A DNA stretch of 64,000 nucleotides, from assembly GCA_018401875.1 (NCBI GenBank), contig JAGYJZ010000006.1:116860-180859 (forward strand), in the 5' to 3' direction. The DNA comes from Salibacteraceae bacterium (lineage in GTDB: Bacteria; Bacteroidota; Bacteroidia; Flavobacteriales_G; Salibacteraceae). Each line of letters starts with the position of its first letter. Position 1 is the first letter of the stretch. The translations under genes and the position numbers were made by a program. The notes under the pieces are model-generated. The model was given only the letters and a program-made list of their open reading frames with translations. It searched no databases and was not told where the DNA came from. This document shows positions 24,919 to 35,531 of the stretch, piece after piece.

Positions 24919-26389
24919 GGCTGTGGGTTTAAATGGGGTGGAATACTCACTAATATTGATGTATGGCATGATCATGCTGTTCATTTTTGTGTACAGTTTG
25001 GTGCAGCTTCACCTGCTCGTGCGTTATCTTAAAAAAGCACCAAGCACACGCATTCAAGCGCCAACGGAGTGGCCATGCGTGACCGTTCAATTGCCGGTTT
25101 TCAATGAGCGCTATGTGGTGGATCGGTTGATGGAAGCCATCGTTGCGCTGGATTACCCGAAGGAAAAGCTGCAAATCCAAGTACTCGATGATAGCGATGA
25201 TGAAACGGTTGATTTGGCGCAGGCCAGTGTTTTAAAGTGGTCTTCGCGCGGTTTTGACATCGTTTACTTGAATCGGTCAAGCAGAGTAGGTTTCAAGGCA
25301 GGAGCGCTCGCTTACGGACTTGAGCGCGCGAAGGGTGATTTCATCGCCATATTTGATGCAGACTTTATTCCAGAACCTGATTTTTTAAAGTCGGTGATAC
25401 CGCAATTTAGCAACGCGCAGGTGGGTTTGGTGCAAACACGCTGGGGGCATTTGAACCGCGATTTCAATGTGCTTACCCAATTGCAGGCCTTTGGATTGGA
25501 TGCGCATTTTAGTATCGAGCAAGTGGGTAGGAGCGAGGCGGAAGGCTTCATCAACTTCAACGGAACCGCAGGTGTTTGGCGTAAAAGCGCCATCATGGAA
25601 GCCGGTGGCTGGAGCAGCGATACACTCACCGAAGATTTAGATTTGAGCTACCGCGCCCAGTTAATTGGGTGGCGGTTTGTGTACCTCGAAGATGTGTGCG
25701 CGCCTGCCGAACTGCCAATTACCATGACTGCGCTGAAAACGCAGCAGTTTCGATGGACGAAAGGAGCGGCTGAATGCGCGGTGAAGAATTTAGGAAAGCT
25801 GTGGCGGTCAGAGAATGTATCGCTGAGAGCAAAGTTGCACGGACATTTTCACCTGCTGAACTCGTCCATTTTTATCGCTGTGCTGCTGATTGCTCTGTTG
25901 AGTATTCCGTTGTTGATTGTGAAAAGCAGGATGAATAGTACGTTGTTAATCGATGGCTTTGCCGTGATTTTTAGTGTGAGTATTGCCGTTTTAAGTGTAT
26001 TTTATTTTGTGTCATATAAGTCTAATAACGAGAAATTTAAATTCATTCAATTCGTTAAAAAGTTCATTGCCTTTCTCTCCATGTCGATGGGCATGAGTTT
26101 GCACAACTCCATCGCAGTAATTGAAGGTTATTTTGGAAGGAAGACTCCATTCATTCGCACGCCAAAGTTTAATGTTCAGCCTGATCAAACATCGTGGAGA
26201 ATGAATGTGTATGCGCGCAATTCGAGTGCGATGCTCACCGCTGCTGAAGCGATACTTTCGGTGGTCTTTGCACTTGCAATCTTTTTGGGAATTTATTTAG
26301 AGGATTACGGTTTAATTCCCTTCCATGCAATGCTCAGTGCAGGATTTGGGCTTGTGGCGTTTTACAGCGTCAAGCACGCCATCCGATAA
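24911..26389 (+). CDS. processive family 2 glycosyltransferase (CslA/cellulose-synthase-like membrane enzyme)
   Basis: A 492-residue protein with an N-terminal membrane helix (LILMYGMIMLFIFVYSLVQLHLL) and a GT-A domain carrying VQLPVFNERYVV, VLDDSDDET, IFDADFIPEPDF (DxD), TLTEDLDLSYR (TED) and QQFRWTKGA (QxxRW). At least four C-terminal membrane helices follow. This is the set of a processive beta-glycan or mannan-type synthase. It overlaps the DPM-like enzyme by 8 bases. The polymer is unknown; no cellulose accessory genes (bcsB, bcsZ) are present. It is convergent with menB, 4 bases apart. Confidence 0.88.
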   Translation: MLEAVGLNGVEYSLILMYGMIMLFIFVYSLVQLHLLVRYLKKAPSTRIQAPTEWPCVTVQLPVFNERYVVDRLMEAIVALDYPKEKLQIQVLDDSDDETVDLAQASVLKWSSRGFDIVYLNRSSRVGFKAGALAYGLERAKGDFIAIFDADFIPEPDFLKSVIPQFSNAQVGLVQTRWGHLNRDFNVLTQLQAFGLDAHFSIEQVGRSEAEGFINFNGTAGVWRKSAIMEAGGWSSDTLTEDLDLSYRAQLIGWRFVYLEDVCAPAELPITMTALKTQQFRWTKGAAECAVKNLGKLWRSENVSLRAKLHGHFHLLNSSIFIAVLLIALLSIPLLIVKSRMNSTLLIDGFAVIFSVSIAVLSVFYFVSYKSNNEKFKFIQFVKKFIAFLSMSMGMSLHNSIAVIEGYFGRKTPFIRTPKFNVQPDQTSWRMNVYARNSSAMLTAAEAILSVVFALAIFLGIYLEDYGLIPFHAMLSAGFGLVAFYSVKHAIR

Positions 26390-26393
26390 AGAG

Positions 26394-27236
26394 TTAAGGA
26401 ATCCACTTGATGTCTTTGAAATCGGGCTTGCGCTTTTCTAAAAAAGCGTTTCGTCCTTCCTTCGCTTCGTCTGTCATGTAAGCCAGTCGCGTGGCCTCAC
26501 CTGCAAATACCTGTTGGCCCACCATGCCGTCATCGGTGAGGTTAAATGCAAACTTGAGCATCTTGATGGAAGTGGGCGACTTTTGAAGAATCTCTTGTGC
26601 CCAATTGTAGGCTTCTTGCTCCAATTCATCGTGTGGAATCACCCCATTCACCATTCCCATATCAAAGGCGTCTTGAGCCGAGTAGTTGCGTCCGAGGAAG
26701 AAGATTTCACGCGCGCGTTTCTGTCCGACCATTTTCGCTAGGTATGCTGAGCCGTATCCACCGTCAAAGCTTGTTACGTCTGCATCGGTTTGTTTAAAGA
26801 TAGCGTGTTCTTTGCTGGCTAAGCTCAAATCGCACACCACGTGAAGGCTGTGGCCACCGCCAACCGCCCAACCCGGAACTACTGCAATCACCACCTTTGG
26901 CATGAAACGAATCAGTCGCTGCACTTCGAGGATGTTTAAGCGCGGCATACCATCGTCATCGATGTAGCCTTGATGTCCGCGGGCGTTTTGATCGCCACCG
27001 CTGCAAAATGCCCAGCCACCGTCTTTTTTGCTCGGACCTTCGCCTGAGAAAAGCACCACACCAATGTTTGTGTCTTCGCGCGCATCAAGAAAAGCTTGGT
27101 ATAATTCGCCAACGGTTTTTGGTCTGAATGCATTGCGCACTTCAGGCCTGTTGAAGGCAATGCGTGCAACGCCTCCGCACTTTTTGTAGGTGATGTCTTC
27201 GAATTCTTTTACTGTGATCCAATTGGGTGTGCTCAT
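26394..27236 (-). CDS. menB: 1,4-dihydroxy-2-naphthoyl-CoA synthase
   Basis: The start was placed at ATG 27236 (MSTPNWITVKEFEDI), giving 280 residues. A longer in-frame reading to 27293 adds a basic, unconserved leader. The enzyme is a crotonase-fold Dieckmann cyclase of menaquinone synthesis. Seen are NRPEVRNAFRPKTV, FCSGGDQNARGHQGY, VPGWAVGGGHSLHVVCDLSLAS and the C-terminal KRKPDFKDIKWIP tail that is diagnostic of MenB. No other men gene is in the window. It lies 87 bases downstream of the DUF1704 gene on the same strand. Confidence 0.95.
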   Translation of the reverse strand: MSTPNWITVKEFEDITYKKCGGVARIAFNRPEVRNAFRPKTVGELYQAFLDAREDTNIGVVLFSGEGPSKKDGGWAFCSGGDQNARGHQGYIDDDGMPRLNILEVQRLIRFMPKVVIAVVPGWAVGGGHSLHVVCDLSLASKEHAIFKQTDADVTSFDGGYGSAYLAKMVGQKRAREIFFLGRNYSAQDAFDMGMVNGVIPHDELEQEAYNWAQEILQKSPTSIKMLKFAFNLTDDGMVGQQVFAGEATRLAYMTDEAKEGRNAFLEKRKPDFKDIKWIP

Positions 27237-27323
27237 CTTCAATGAATTGTGTTTTTTTTTGCGGACGGAATGGCCTTGCTTAAGCGACTTCAATTTTAAA
27301 TGTTCTTACTGAATTGGCGAGGT

Positions 27324-29312
27324 CTACTTCAAACTATTGGTCAAATACTTCAAGATGGGATCCATTTCCACCGGATTTTCGAAGGATTCGCACTTGTATT
27401 TTGGTGCATTCAAGATGCCGCGGTCAACCAACTCATTCAAAATAGTTAGATGCGTGTGGGTGGTTTTACCCAGAAAAAGGTTGTTTAATTTCTCACCTCG
27501 GTCTTGCATTTCGAGCACCTTTCTAAATCCTTTCAGGTAGAGGTAATCTTTCGTAAATCCACCTCCACGATACACGCGCGTCACCAAATAATAGAGCTTG
27601 TCTGTTTCTACTTTGTGTTCGTCTTTCAGCCATTCAAACGTAGTTTTAAAGTCGTTTCCTTTGGTCAAGGAATTGACTGCCAAAACTCTTAAAGCCAATT
27701 CTTTAAGTCTTTTTATTGAAAGGCATCCGCTAAGTAGCTCGCTCATGATAGCGAGGCCTTCTTGGGTATAGGTGTTTCGGGGTAATCCGAGGCTTAAAAA
27801 CTTGAGCGGTTGGTTTTGCGCATTCATGGTTGTTACCATGTGCACACCGATTTCGTGATTGAGCAAAGCGTTCAATCTGGTCTGGGTGAATTTTGCTCCT
27901 TTTTTGAGGAGTAAGGTTTTCTTTGAATTGATGACCAAGGCATCAGAAGGGATGTGCGTTACCTCTTGCACGTGAAAGTCGAAGCCGTAGCGTTTTCCTT
28001 CTGCCTTGAATGCTTGCTGCACGACTTTGCTTTCGATCAGTGCTTCGTTTTCAAATTGAGGCAGTTCATCGCAGTAAAGCAAAAAGGTAGCATTTGCGAT
28101 GTCTTGCTGGCTTGGCTCTCCAAAATAGCGCAATGAATTGTAGAGGAAATTATCGGTACCCAGCGTATTGAGCAGGTCAACCTTGTCTGTGTATGAGCGG
28201 ATAATGTCAATGTACACTTGACGAATGTGTACGTCTTCGAGTTGATCGACATCGAGCCCGTACATTTTTGATTTAAACACGTGTGGATCGATCGTCAAGG
28301 GGCGATAGCGAAACTCTGGATTGACCGTAAATTTCGATTTAAAAAACTTGCGTTTTTCTTGTTCGATGTTCAACGGATTTACAAAACCGAGAACTTCGAA
28401 ATTTTTCGCCAGGCGATAAAGCTCTTTGTCGAGTTTCACTAACTCGGGTTGCAAGCCACCGTGCAAGAGCGAATTTCTGCGCTTGACATCGATGTTTGAC
28501 TTGGTATTGATGTAGTGCTGAGAATTCTTGATGATGGCGTTTTTCAAACCTTTAGCAATCGACTGAATCACCAACGGGAAGGCTTGTCCAGTCAATTCAT
28601 CCATGAACACTTTTTTCACCTCTGTAGCCAACACCAGCGTGTTGTCGAATTCTTCTTTGACGAATTTCAAGAGGTAGCCACGGCCGTAAAAAATGTGGTT
28701 TACAGAAACATCGTTGCTGAACTTTTTCACTTTAATCTCCAGCAATTGTTTCTTCCAAAAGCTGATTTGTGAGTTGTATCGCTTGATGTCGATGTTTTCG
28801 ATGCCGAGGTTAAAAAGGTACGATACTTTGTGGCGCTTGTAGTTGTAGGAGTGAATGTCATACACTACAGCAGCCCCGTACATTTCTTCGAGTTTGGCAA
28901 CGAGTGCGCGCACTACTTTGTAGAAATTTCTGTGCTTTTCTAATGAAGCTTCTTTCTCCGCTTGTGTAAGCGCTCTTTTCCACACCTTTTTACCCCACGC
29001 TTCGTCATAAATGCAGTTTACTTCATCGCGATTGAGGTCGTATTCATACCTCGAATCGTTGCCGATGAGCGTTAAAGGCAGCGATTGAATGAAGGTTTCT
29101 GTGTGTGGATCTTCTTCATAATATCGCTCTGCCTCAGAGAGCAGGCACGCTTCTTTGAGTTCACTTCTCAGTCGTGACCCTGCATGAATTGCCGTGCACA
29201 CATAGGGCGTGTATTCCTGAATTTTAATGAAGAAATCATCGTTGTGGCTCGCCTCAAAACAAATCCCTTGTTCAATGTTGGCGATGATTCGGTCAAGGCT
29301 TAGTTTTTGCAT
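27324..29312 (-). CDS. fusion of N-formylglutamate amidohydrolase-like domain and DUF1704 (QEGLA) metallopeptidase
   Basis: A 662-residue protein with two parts. Residues about 35-240 look like an N-formylglutamate amidohydrolase domain (AIHAGSRLRSEL, NDSRYEYDLNR, VVYDIHSYN). Residues about 300-660 are DUF1704, the 'flavohemoglobin expression-modulating QEGLA motif' family, with HEIGVH (HExxxH zinc site) at 486-491 and QEGLA at 517-521. DUF1704 is homologous to the eukaryotic MATCAP/TMCP carboxypeptidases that remove the C-terminal residue of tubulin (family knowledge). It overlaps the GshB-like ATP-grasp gene by 20 bases. A paired ligase and hydrolase suggests reversible peptide-type modification. 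The substrate is unknown. Confidence 0.86.
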   Translation of the reverse strand: MQKLSLDRIIANIEQGICFEASHNDDFFIKIQEYTPYVCTAIHAGSRLRSELKEACLLSEAERYYEEDPHTETFIQSLPLTLIGNDSRYEYDLNRDEVNCIYDEAWGKKVWKRALTQAEKEASLEKHRNFYKVVRALVAKLEEMYGAAVVYDIHSYNYKRHKVSYLFNLGIENIDIKRYNSQISFWKKQLLEIKVKKFSNDVSVNHIFYGRGYLLKFVKEEFDNTLVLATEVKKVFMDELTGQAFPLVIQSIAKGLKNAIIKNSQHYINTKSNIDVKRRNSLLHGGLQPELVKLDKELYRLAKNFEVLGFVNPLNIEQEKRKFFKSKFTVNPEFRYRPLTIDPHVFKSKMYGLDVDQLEDVHIRQVYIDIIRSYTDKVDLLNTLGTDNFLYNSLRYFGEPSQQDIANATFLLYCDELPQFENEALIESKVVQQAFKAEGKRYGFDFHVQEVTHIPSDALVINSKKTLLLKKGAKFTQTRLNALLNHEIGVHMVTTMNAQNQPLKFLSLGLPRNTYTQEGLAIMSELLSGCLSIKRLKELALRVLAVNSLTKGNDFKTTFEWLKDEHKVETDKLYYLVTRVYRGGGFTKDYLYLKGFRKVLEMQDRGEKLNNLFLGKTTHTHLTILNELVDRGILNAPKYKCESFENPVEMDPILKYLTNSLK

Positions 29313-30333
29313 TTTTCACCGTGAGTTTGTGCGCTAACTTCCTGCTCAAGGCAGCTTCTTTGGTGGCGACAATTTCTTCTGCGAAATCGATAATTTTCTC
29401 TTGGAGTTTTACCCGGTTCAGTTTATTGATTCGCGTAATTCCACCAGGACTCAACACGTTTACCTCGATCAATTTTCCGTTGATGACGTCAAGACCTACA
29501 AAGTAGAGTCCGTCAGCTACTAAGCGAGGACCAATCATATCGCATATTTTGATTTCTTCTTTTGAAAGCACGTGTTTGATGGCTGTTCCGCCTGCGTGCA
29601 CATTTGATCGTGCTTCATCCACACCGGGCACACGCTTCATCGCCCCGATGGGTTTTCCATTGAGCATTAAGATGCGTACATCGCCTTGTTCAGCGCCTTC
29701 TACATACTCCTGAACGATCACGTATTTCTGTTGACTTTGTCCGTTGATGTAGAAATCTAACAGCGAACTGACGCTCGCTGCGGCCTTTTTTTCAAGTAAA
29801 ATAACTCCACTACCACCGTAACCGTCCAACGGCTTTAAAATCATCTTTTCAGACTTAGATTCGAGGATCAATCGCTTGAGGTATTCTTTGTTTTTTGAAA
29901 CATGGGTTTCAGGAATCACGCCTGCTTTGCCATGAAACATGGCTGCGGTGTACAATTTGTTGTTGGCTTTTCGGATGCCATCCACATCATTGATGATCAA
30001 TACTTCATCCTTGATGGCGTCTAAAAAGTTGAGCATGGTGCTGTCTACAGGCGGATTGGCCCGAAGGAAAATAACGTCAAAGCCCGACATGGGAAGCAAT
30101 TCTTCTTGAAACTTCACTTGTTTGTGAAACTTTTCTGCGTCCTTTTGCGGTTTGTCCGTTTCTTGGATCATTTTCACAAATCCAAACACATCGTTGTTTC
30201 GGATGGTAAGGTTGCTCGGTACCATGATGCCCACATTGTGTTTGCGGATGTAGGCTTCGTGAATGATGCGGAGTGTACTGTCCATTTGAGCTTCAACGCG
30301 CTCCCACGGATACATGATAAAACAAATGTTCAT
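29293..30333 (-). CDS. glutathione-synthetase-like ATP-grasp ligase
   Basis: A 346-residue ATP-grasp enzyme resembling prokaryotic GshB. It starts NICFIMYPWERVEAQMDSTLRII and has VIFLRANPPVDSTML, INDVDGIRKANNKLY, MILKPLDGYGGSGVILL, VIVQEYVEGAEQGDVRILML and the metal-binding LIEVNVLSPGGITRIN. GshB adds glycine to gamma-glutamylcysteine. Here the overlap with a DUF1704 hydrolase and the separate GCS2/RLAN-RimK cluster at 9909-13265 argue for a different or broader amide-forming role. Canonical glutathione synthesis remains an alternative, since a GCS2-type ligase is present in the window. It is the first gene of its unit. Confidence 0.85.
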   Translation of the reverse strand: MNICFIMYPWERVEAQMDSTLRIIHEAYIRKHNVGIMVPSNLTIRNNDVFGFVKMIQETDKPQKDAEKFHKQVKFQEELLPMSGFDVIFLRANPPVDSTMLNFLDAIKDEVLIINDVDGIRKANNKLYTAAMFHGKAGVIPETHVSKNKEYLKRLILESKSEKMILKPLDGYGGSGVILLEKKAAASVSSLLDFYINGQSQQKYVIVQEYVEGAEQGDVRILMLNGKPIGAMKRVPGVDEARSNVHAGGTAIKHVLSKEEIKICDMIGPRLVADGLYFVGLDVINGKLIEVNVLSPGGITRINKLNRVKLQEKIIDFAEEIVATKEAALSRKLAHKLTVKNAKTKP

Positions 30334-30444
30334 CTTTTTCTTTCGTGCACGGCTAATGGCGTGCTTCTTATTGGTTTAAAATCAGCGCAAGATTACGTCA
30401 AAAAGACAAAGAAGTTGTGTTTTTTGAAATGAAATAAAGGTTAT

Positions 30445-31197
30445 CTATTCATCTAATAGTGAAACACTTACATTTTCAGTTTGAATACGAGATAGTTCGG
30501 TGAGTTCTCCAGCAAGAAATTGATCGTCAATGTTTTGGAGATTCGTGTTTGATTCAGATGCCGGTTTGTAGTTGATGTAGTCAGTAAATCGGATTCCATT
30601 CACCACCCTCGGGTTGAATGCTTCTCTAAAGCGCAAGCCTCCACCGTCAGTAAAATATTCGTATGCCAAGAAATCAACTGTGAAGGAATCGGGGTGAATC
30701 CAATAAAGAAACTGGTCTTGGTAATCTTCTCCTCCGCCTTGCTCGCTGAATGTCACTTTGATCTTGCAGTAGGAAACGCCATTGATTTCCTTTCTACCCA
30801 AGAGTGACTTTTGAGCTGCGTGGTCGTTTAAACCAAAGGGCAAACAGGCAAAATAGATCACTGAGTTCACGGAGGCTTTGTAGCGCGGAGCCATTGAATC
30901 GGGCACCGAAATCATGCTGTCGTTTACATAGCGCTTGTAGCCGTAATTGTACACGAAATCTTTTATCGTGCTGTCTATTGAAACGAAAGTGAAACGCGCC
31001 ATTTCAAAGATTCCATCATCGCGTTTTATGCTGTATGAGTGGTCTCTGAAGTCGAACGTAATTTCGGAGTTTTGATAGCGTTCACCTCCGGCCTTTTCGA
31101 TGGCGGCATCCACAATTTCTTGGGCGGTAAATGTTTCTTCAGCGCAGGAAGCAGCGATCAACGTCAAAAGTAAAAACCCAACAATTCTGTTTTTCAT
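30445..31197 (-). CDS. DUF6503 family lipoprotein
   Basis: The start was chosen at ATG 31197, which places a lipoprotein signal MKNRIVGFLLLTLIAASC at the N-terminus (lipobox AASC). The product is 250 residues. The body matches the Bacteroidota DUF6503 family as remembered: EIVDAAIEKAGGERYQNSEITFDFRD, RYVNDSMISVPDSMAPRY, FACLPFGLNDHAAQKSLLG, KVTFSEQGGGEDYQD and LAYEYFTDGGGLRFREA. The family is predicted periplasmic or surface-exposed with no known function; the fold may be an LolA-like half barrel (inference). It follows the thioredoxin-like gene on the same strand. Confidence 0.85.
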   Translation of the reverse strand: MKNRIVGFLLLTLIAASCAEETFTAQEIVDAAIEKAGGERYQNSEITFDFRDHSYSIKRDDGIFEMARFTFVSIDSTIKDFVYNYGYKRYVNDSMISVPDSMAPRYKASVNSVIYFACLPFGLNDHAAQKSLLGRKEINGVSYCKIKVTFSEQGGGEDYQDQFLYWIHPDSFTVDFLAYEYFTDGGGLRFREAFNPRVVNGIRFTDYINYKPASESNTNLQNIDDQFLAGELTELSRIQTENVSVSLLDE

Positions 31198-31226
31198 AAG
31201 CTGAATAGGAATATCTTCAAACAAAG

Positions 31227-31261
31227 AAAGCTGATCGATCTGAACGATCAACCAGCTTTTT
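31227..31261 (-). terminator. possible terminator hairpin between the thioredoxin-like and DUF6503 genes
   Basis: On the minus strand AAAGCTGGTTGATCG and CGATCAGCTTT pair with a small bulge, followed by CTTTCTTTG. The T-run is imperfect. It lies in the 89-base gap after the stop at 31287. Confidence 0.35.
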
Positions 31262-31286
31262 CAATGATGTTGCTAAAGTGTTTACT

Positions 31287-31718
31287 TTAGGGTATAAGCG
31301 CATTTTTACCCAATTCGATCAGCTGATCTGAATTGTGATACCCGACTACTTGCTTTACAGTTGAGCCATCTCCGTTTACGAAGATTAATGTGGGGTAAGC
31401 GCGAACGCTATAATTACTCGCGATTTTTGGTCCGATTCCTTTTTCCATATCGATGGCCATGTTGATGAAATTTTCGTTGAAGAATTCACCCACTGTAGGA
31501 TCGGAAAAAACATTGCGCTTCAATAGTTTGCAAGGCCCGCACCATGCCGCGTAAGCGTCAAGGAAAATCATTTTGTGTTCTTTCTCTGCCTTTTCTAGTG
31601 CTTCTTCCCAAGTGCCTTGGAAGAATTCTATGCCCTCCGCAGCGGGCTTAGAAGGCGGTGTTGCTTGAATGTAGAAGAGGGCGATGGTTACCAGGGCAAT
31701 GGTTCGGATTGCGTTCAT
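31287..31718 (-). CDS. exported thioredoxin-like protein (DUF255/Trx-7-like)
   Basis: A 143-residue protein with a signal peptide (IRTIALVTIALFYIQA), then FFQGTWEEALEKAEKEHKMIFLDAYAAWCGPCKLL with the WCGPCK active site near residue 60, NFINMAIDMEKG and the cis-Pro loop RAYPTLIFVNGDG. It is a periplasmic thiol-disulphide protein of the thioredoxin-like families common in Bacteroidota (DsbD-gamma or cytochrome-maturation-like). Partner proteins are not visible. It lies 90 bases downstream of uvrB. Confidence 0.88.
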   Translation of the reverse strand: MNAIRTIALVTIALFYIQATPPSKPAAEGIEFFQGTWEEALEKAEKEHKMIFLDAYAAWCGPCKLLKRNVFSDPTVGEFFNENFINMAIDMEKGIGPKIASNYSVRAYPTLIFVNGDGSTVKQVVGYHNSDQLIELGKNALIP

Positions 31719-31808
31719 GTATTTGAATTATTTGGAGTGATGAAGATATTGATTTTCTTTCCTTACGACTCAAAAAGCATTAATTGTGCCATGAATGTTC
31801 GATTGGTT

Positions 31809-33830
<2,022 letters not shown>

Positions 33831-33855
33831 GATTTCAAGTCATTTAAACGATGTG

Positions 33856-33886
33856 CAAAACTATCACGCTAAACATTCAGTGGCAA
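33856..33886 (-). promoter_or_regulatory. promoter of uvrB (TTG-N20-TAGTTTTG)
   Basis: On the minus strand TTG at 33886-33884 is followed by 20 bases and TAGTTTTG at 33863-33856. This fits the Bacteroidota -33 TTTG and -7 TAnnTTTG promoter, giving a leader of about 20 bases before the GTG start at 33830. Confidence 0.6.
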
Positions 33887-33915
33887 TGTATGTTGTAAAA
33901 GCTCAACTTTGTTTT

Positions 33916-34077
33916 ATGTTACTAAAGCGAATCCTGCTGTATTTAAATCCCATGACGATGTTTCAGAAAGGGGATAAAAACGTGAATTTGCGCATGATGC
34001 ATGGCATTAACCGCATTTCCATATTTATGTTTTTGTTTTGTTTGATCGTCTTGCTGGTGCGCTATTTGTCGCGTTAA
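33916..34077 (+). CDS. small single-pass membrane protein (DUF6728-like)
   Basis: The start at ATG 33916 gives 53 residues: MLLKRILLYLNPMTMFQKGDKN, then LRMMHGINRISIFMFLFCLIVLLVRYL. It ends in one membrane helix with an Arg-rich C-terminus. The NLRMMHGINRISI block resembles the DUF6728 family of short Bacteroidota membrane proteins (recognition from memory, moderate certainty). Two upstream in-frame ATGs (33853, 33886) would add unconserved sequence over the uvrB promoter. Its stop overlaps that of the convergent PLP-enzyme gene. Function unknown. Confidence 0.6.
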   Translation: MLLKRILLYLNPMTMFQKGDKNVNLRMMHGINRISIFMFLFCLIVLLVRYLSR

Positions 34078-35330
34078 ACTTTGTCTAGCGCTTGACTGAT
34101 GTCTGAGATCAAGTCTTCGTAGTTTTCAACGCCTACTGAAAGTCGCACTAAGCTATTATTGATGCCATAGAGTGCTTTATCTTCTGCGGTAAAGTCAGAA
34201 TGCGTCATCGTTGCTGGATGTTCAACTAAGCTTTCTGTGCTTCCCAAACTAACAGCCAAATACATCAATTCCAGCGCGTTTAAAAATTTGAATGCTTCTT
34301 TTTCGCCTCCCACAATGTCAAATGAAATCATGGCTCCAGCGGATGAATACTGTCGTTTGAAAATCGCGTAGTTTCTCGGATCTTTTTTCTCGTCTACAAA
34401 ACCCAAATAGTGCACGGTGTTTACTTTTGGGTGGGCTTGCAGGAATTCAGCCACTTTCCGCGCGTTTTGGGCTTGCTCTGTCATTCTAACTTTGAGTGTT
34501 TCGAGGCTTCGCATGAGCAGCCAACCGGTCCACGGACCAGCCATATTGCCGAGAAAGGTGCGCAAGGTTTTTACCCGCGTCATCACTTCATGACTTCCCA
34601 GCACAGCGCCAGCAATCACGTCACTATGCCCTCCGATGTACTTTGTTGCAGAGTAGACCACCAGGTCGGCACCGTGTTTCAGTGGGTGCGACCACAACGG
34701 ACCCATATATGTGTTGTCAACGGTCAAATAAACTTTCTTTTCTTCTGTACTGTATTGATCAGCTATGCGCTTGCAGGCTTCGATATCCACCAAGGCGTTG
34801 GTCGGATTGGCAGGCGTTTCGATGTAGATCATTTTCAATTTATCACCGATGCCGTTGTCTTCGATCAGTTGTTTGATGTTTTCTTCTGTTTCGAAGGCGT
34901 GAAATGCCAATGCATTGATTCCAAAGCGACTTAAAACGGCCTTTACAAAGTGGTAAGTGCCTCCATACGTTGGGTTGCTGTATAGAATGTAGTCGCCCGG
35001 ATTCAAAAATTCCATCATTACCGTAGAAATAGCCGACATGCCACTTTCAAACACGGCACAGTCTTCAGCTTCATCCCAAAGCGCGAGTCGATTTTCTAAA
35101 ATTTCTAAGTCTGGATTATTCAATCTGCTATAGATCAATCCCATTTCCTCTGTTGGACCCTTTTCTCTTAATCCGTAAGCCACTTCGAAGAACGCTTTGC
35201 CTTCTTCGGCCGTTTTGAAAACGAAGGTTGACGTTTGAAATATTGGACATTTGATCGCTCCTTCTGACAGCTCTGGTTTGTAGCCATAAGACATCATTAA
35301 GCTCTCAGGCTTAAAGTTTTTCTTTCCCAT
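34074..35330 (-). CDS. Cys/Met-metabolism PLP-dependent enzyme (cystathionine gamma-synthase/methionine gamma-lyase family)
   Basis: A 418-residue fold-type I PLP enzyme. It has the substrate/PLP segment YSRLNNPDLEILENRLALWDEAEDCAVFESGMSAIST, VDNTYMGPLWSHPLKHGADLVVYSATKYIGGHSD with the Schiff-base Lys in SATKYIGGH, and LGSTESLVEHPATMTHS near the C-terminus. Family members act in transsulfuration or degrade methionine. The insert FFEVAYGLREKGPTEEMGL is typical of a Bacteroidota subgroup annotated only as an aminotransferase-class or Cys/Met enzyme. The exact reaction is undecided. No SAM riboswitch was seen in the 201 bases upstream. Confidence 0.87.
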   Translation of the reverse strand: MGKKNFKPESLMMSYGYKPELSEGAIKCPIFQTSTFVFKTAEEGKAFFEVAYGLREKGPTEEMGLIYSRLNNPDLEILENRLALWDEAEDCAVFESGMSAISTVMMEFLNPGDYILYSNPTYGGTYHFVKAVLSRFGINALAFHAFETEENIKQLIEDNGIGDKLKMIYIETPANPTNALVDIEACKRIADQYSTEEKKVYLTVDNTYMGPLWSHPLKHGADLVVYSATKYIGGHSDVIAGAVLGSHEVMTRVKTLRTFLGNMAGPWTGWLLMRSLETLKVRMTEQAQNARKVAEFLQAHPKVNTVHYLGFVDEKKDPRNYAIFKRQYSSAGAMISFDIVGGEKEAFKFLNALELMYLAVSLGSTESLVEHPATMTHSDFTAEDKALYGINNSLVRLSVGVENYEDLISDISQALDKV

Positions 35331-35531
35331 GTGTGATTTGTGTTTTAGGTCGTATTCTTTGTGACCGCTAAGCTATCATTATCCTCGGAAGAATCGGGTT
35401 TTAAAAGGATTTTTGGCATTAGATTTATTCTGATTTTAAAATAGGGTTAGAAACATTGCTTGGTTAATTCCTTTTCGCTTGGTGGTTGTGATTCGTCATG
35501 TATAATGATTAAGATTGAATGGAGATAATTT

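Noticed and set aside
35331..35531. Possible SAM riboswitch upstream of the Cys/Met-metabolism enzyme.
   Set aside because: No SAM-I or SAM-II core elements were recognised in the 201 bases; only AT-rich sequence was seen.
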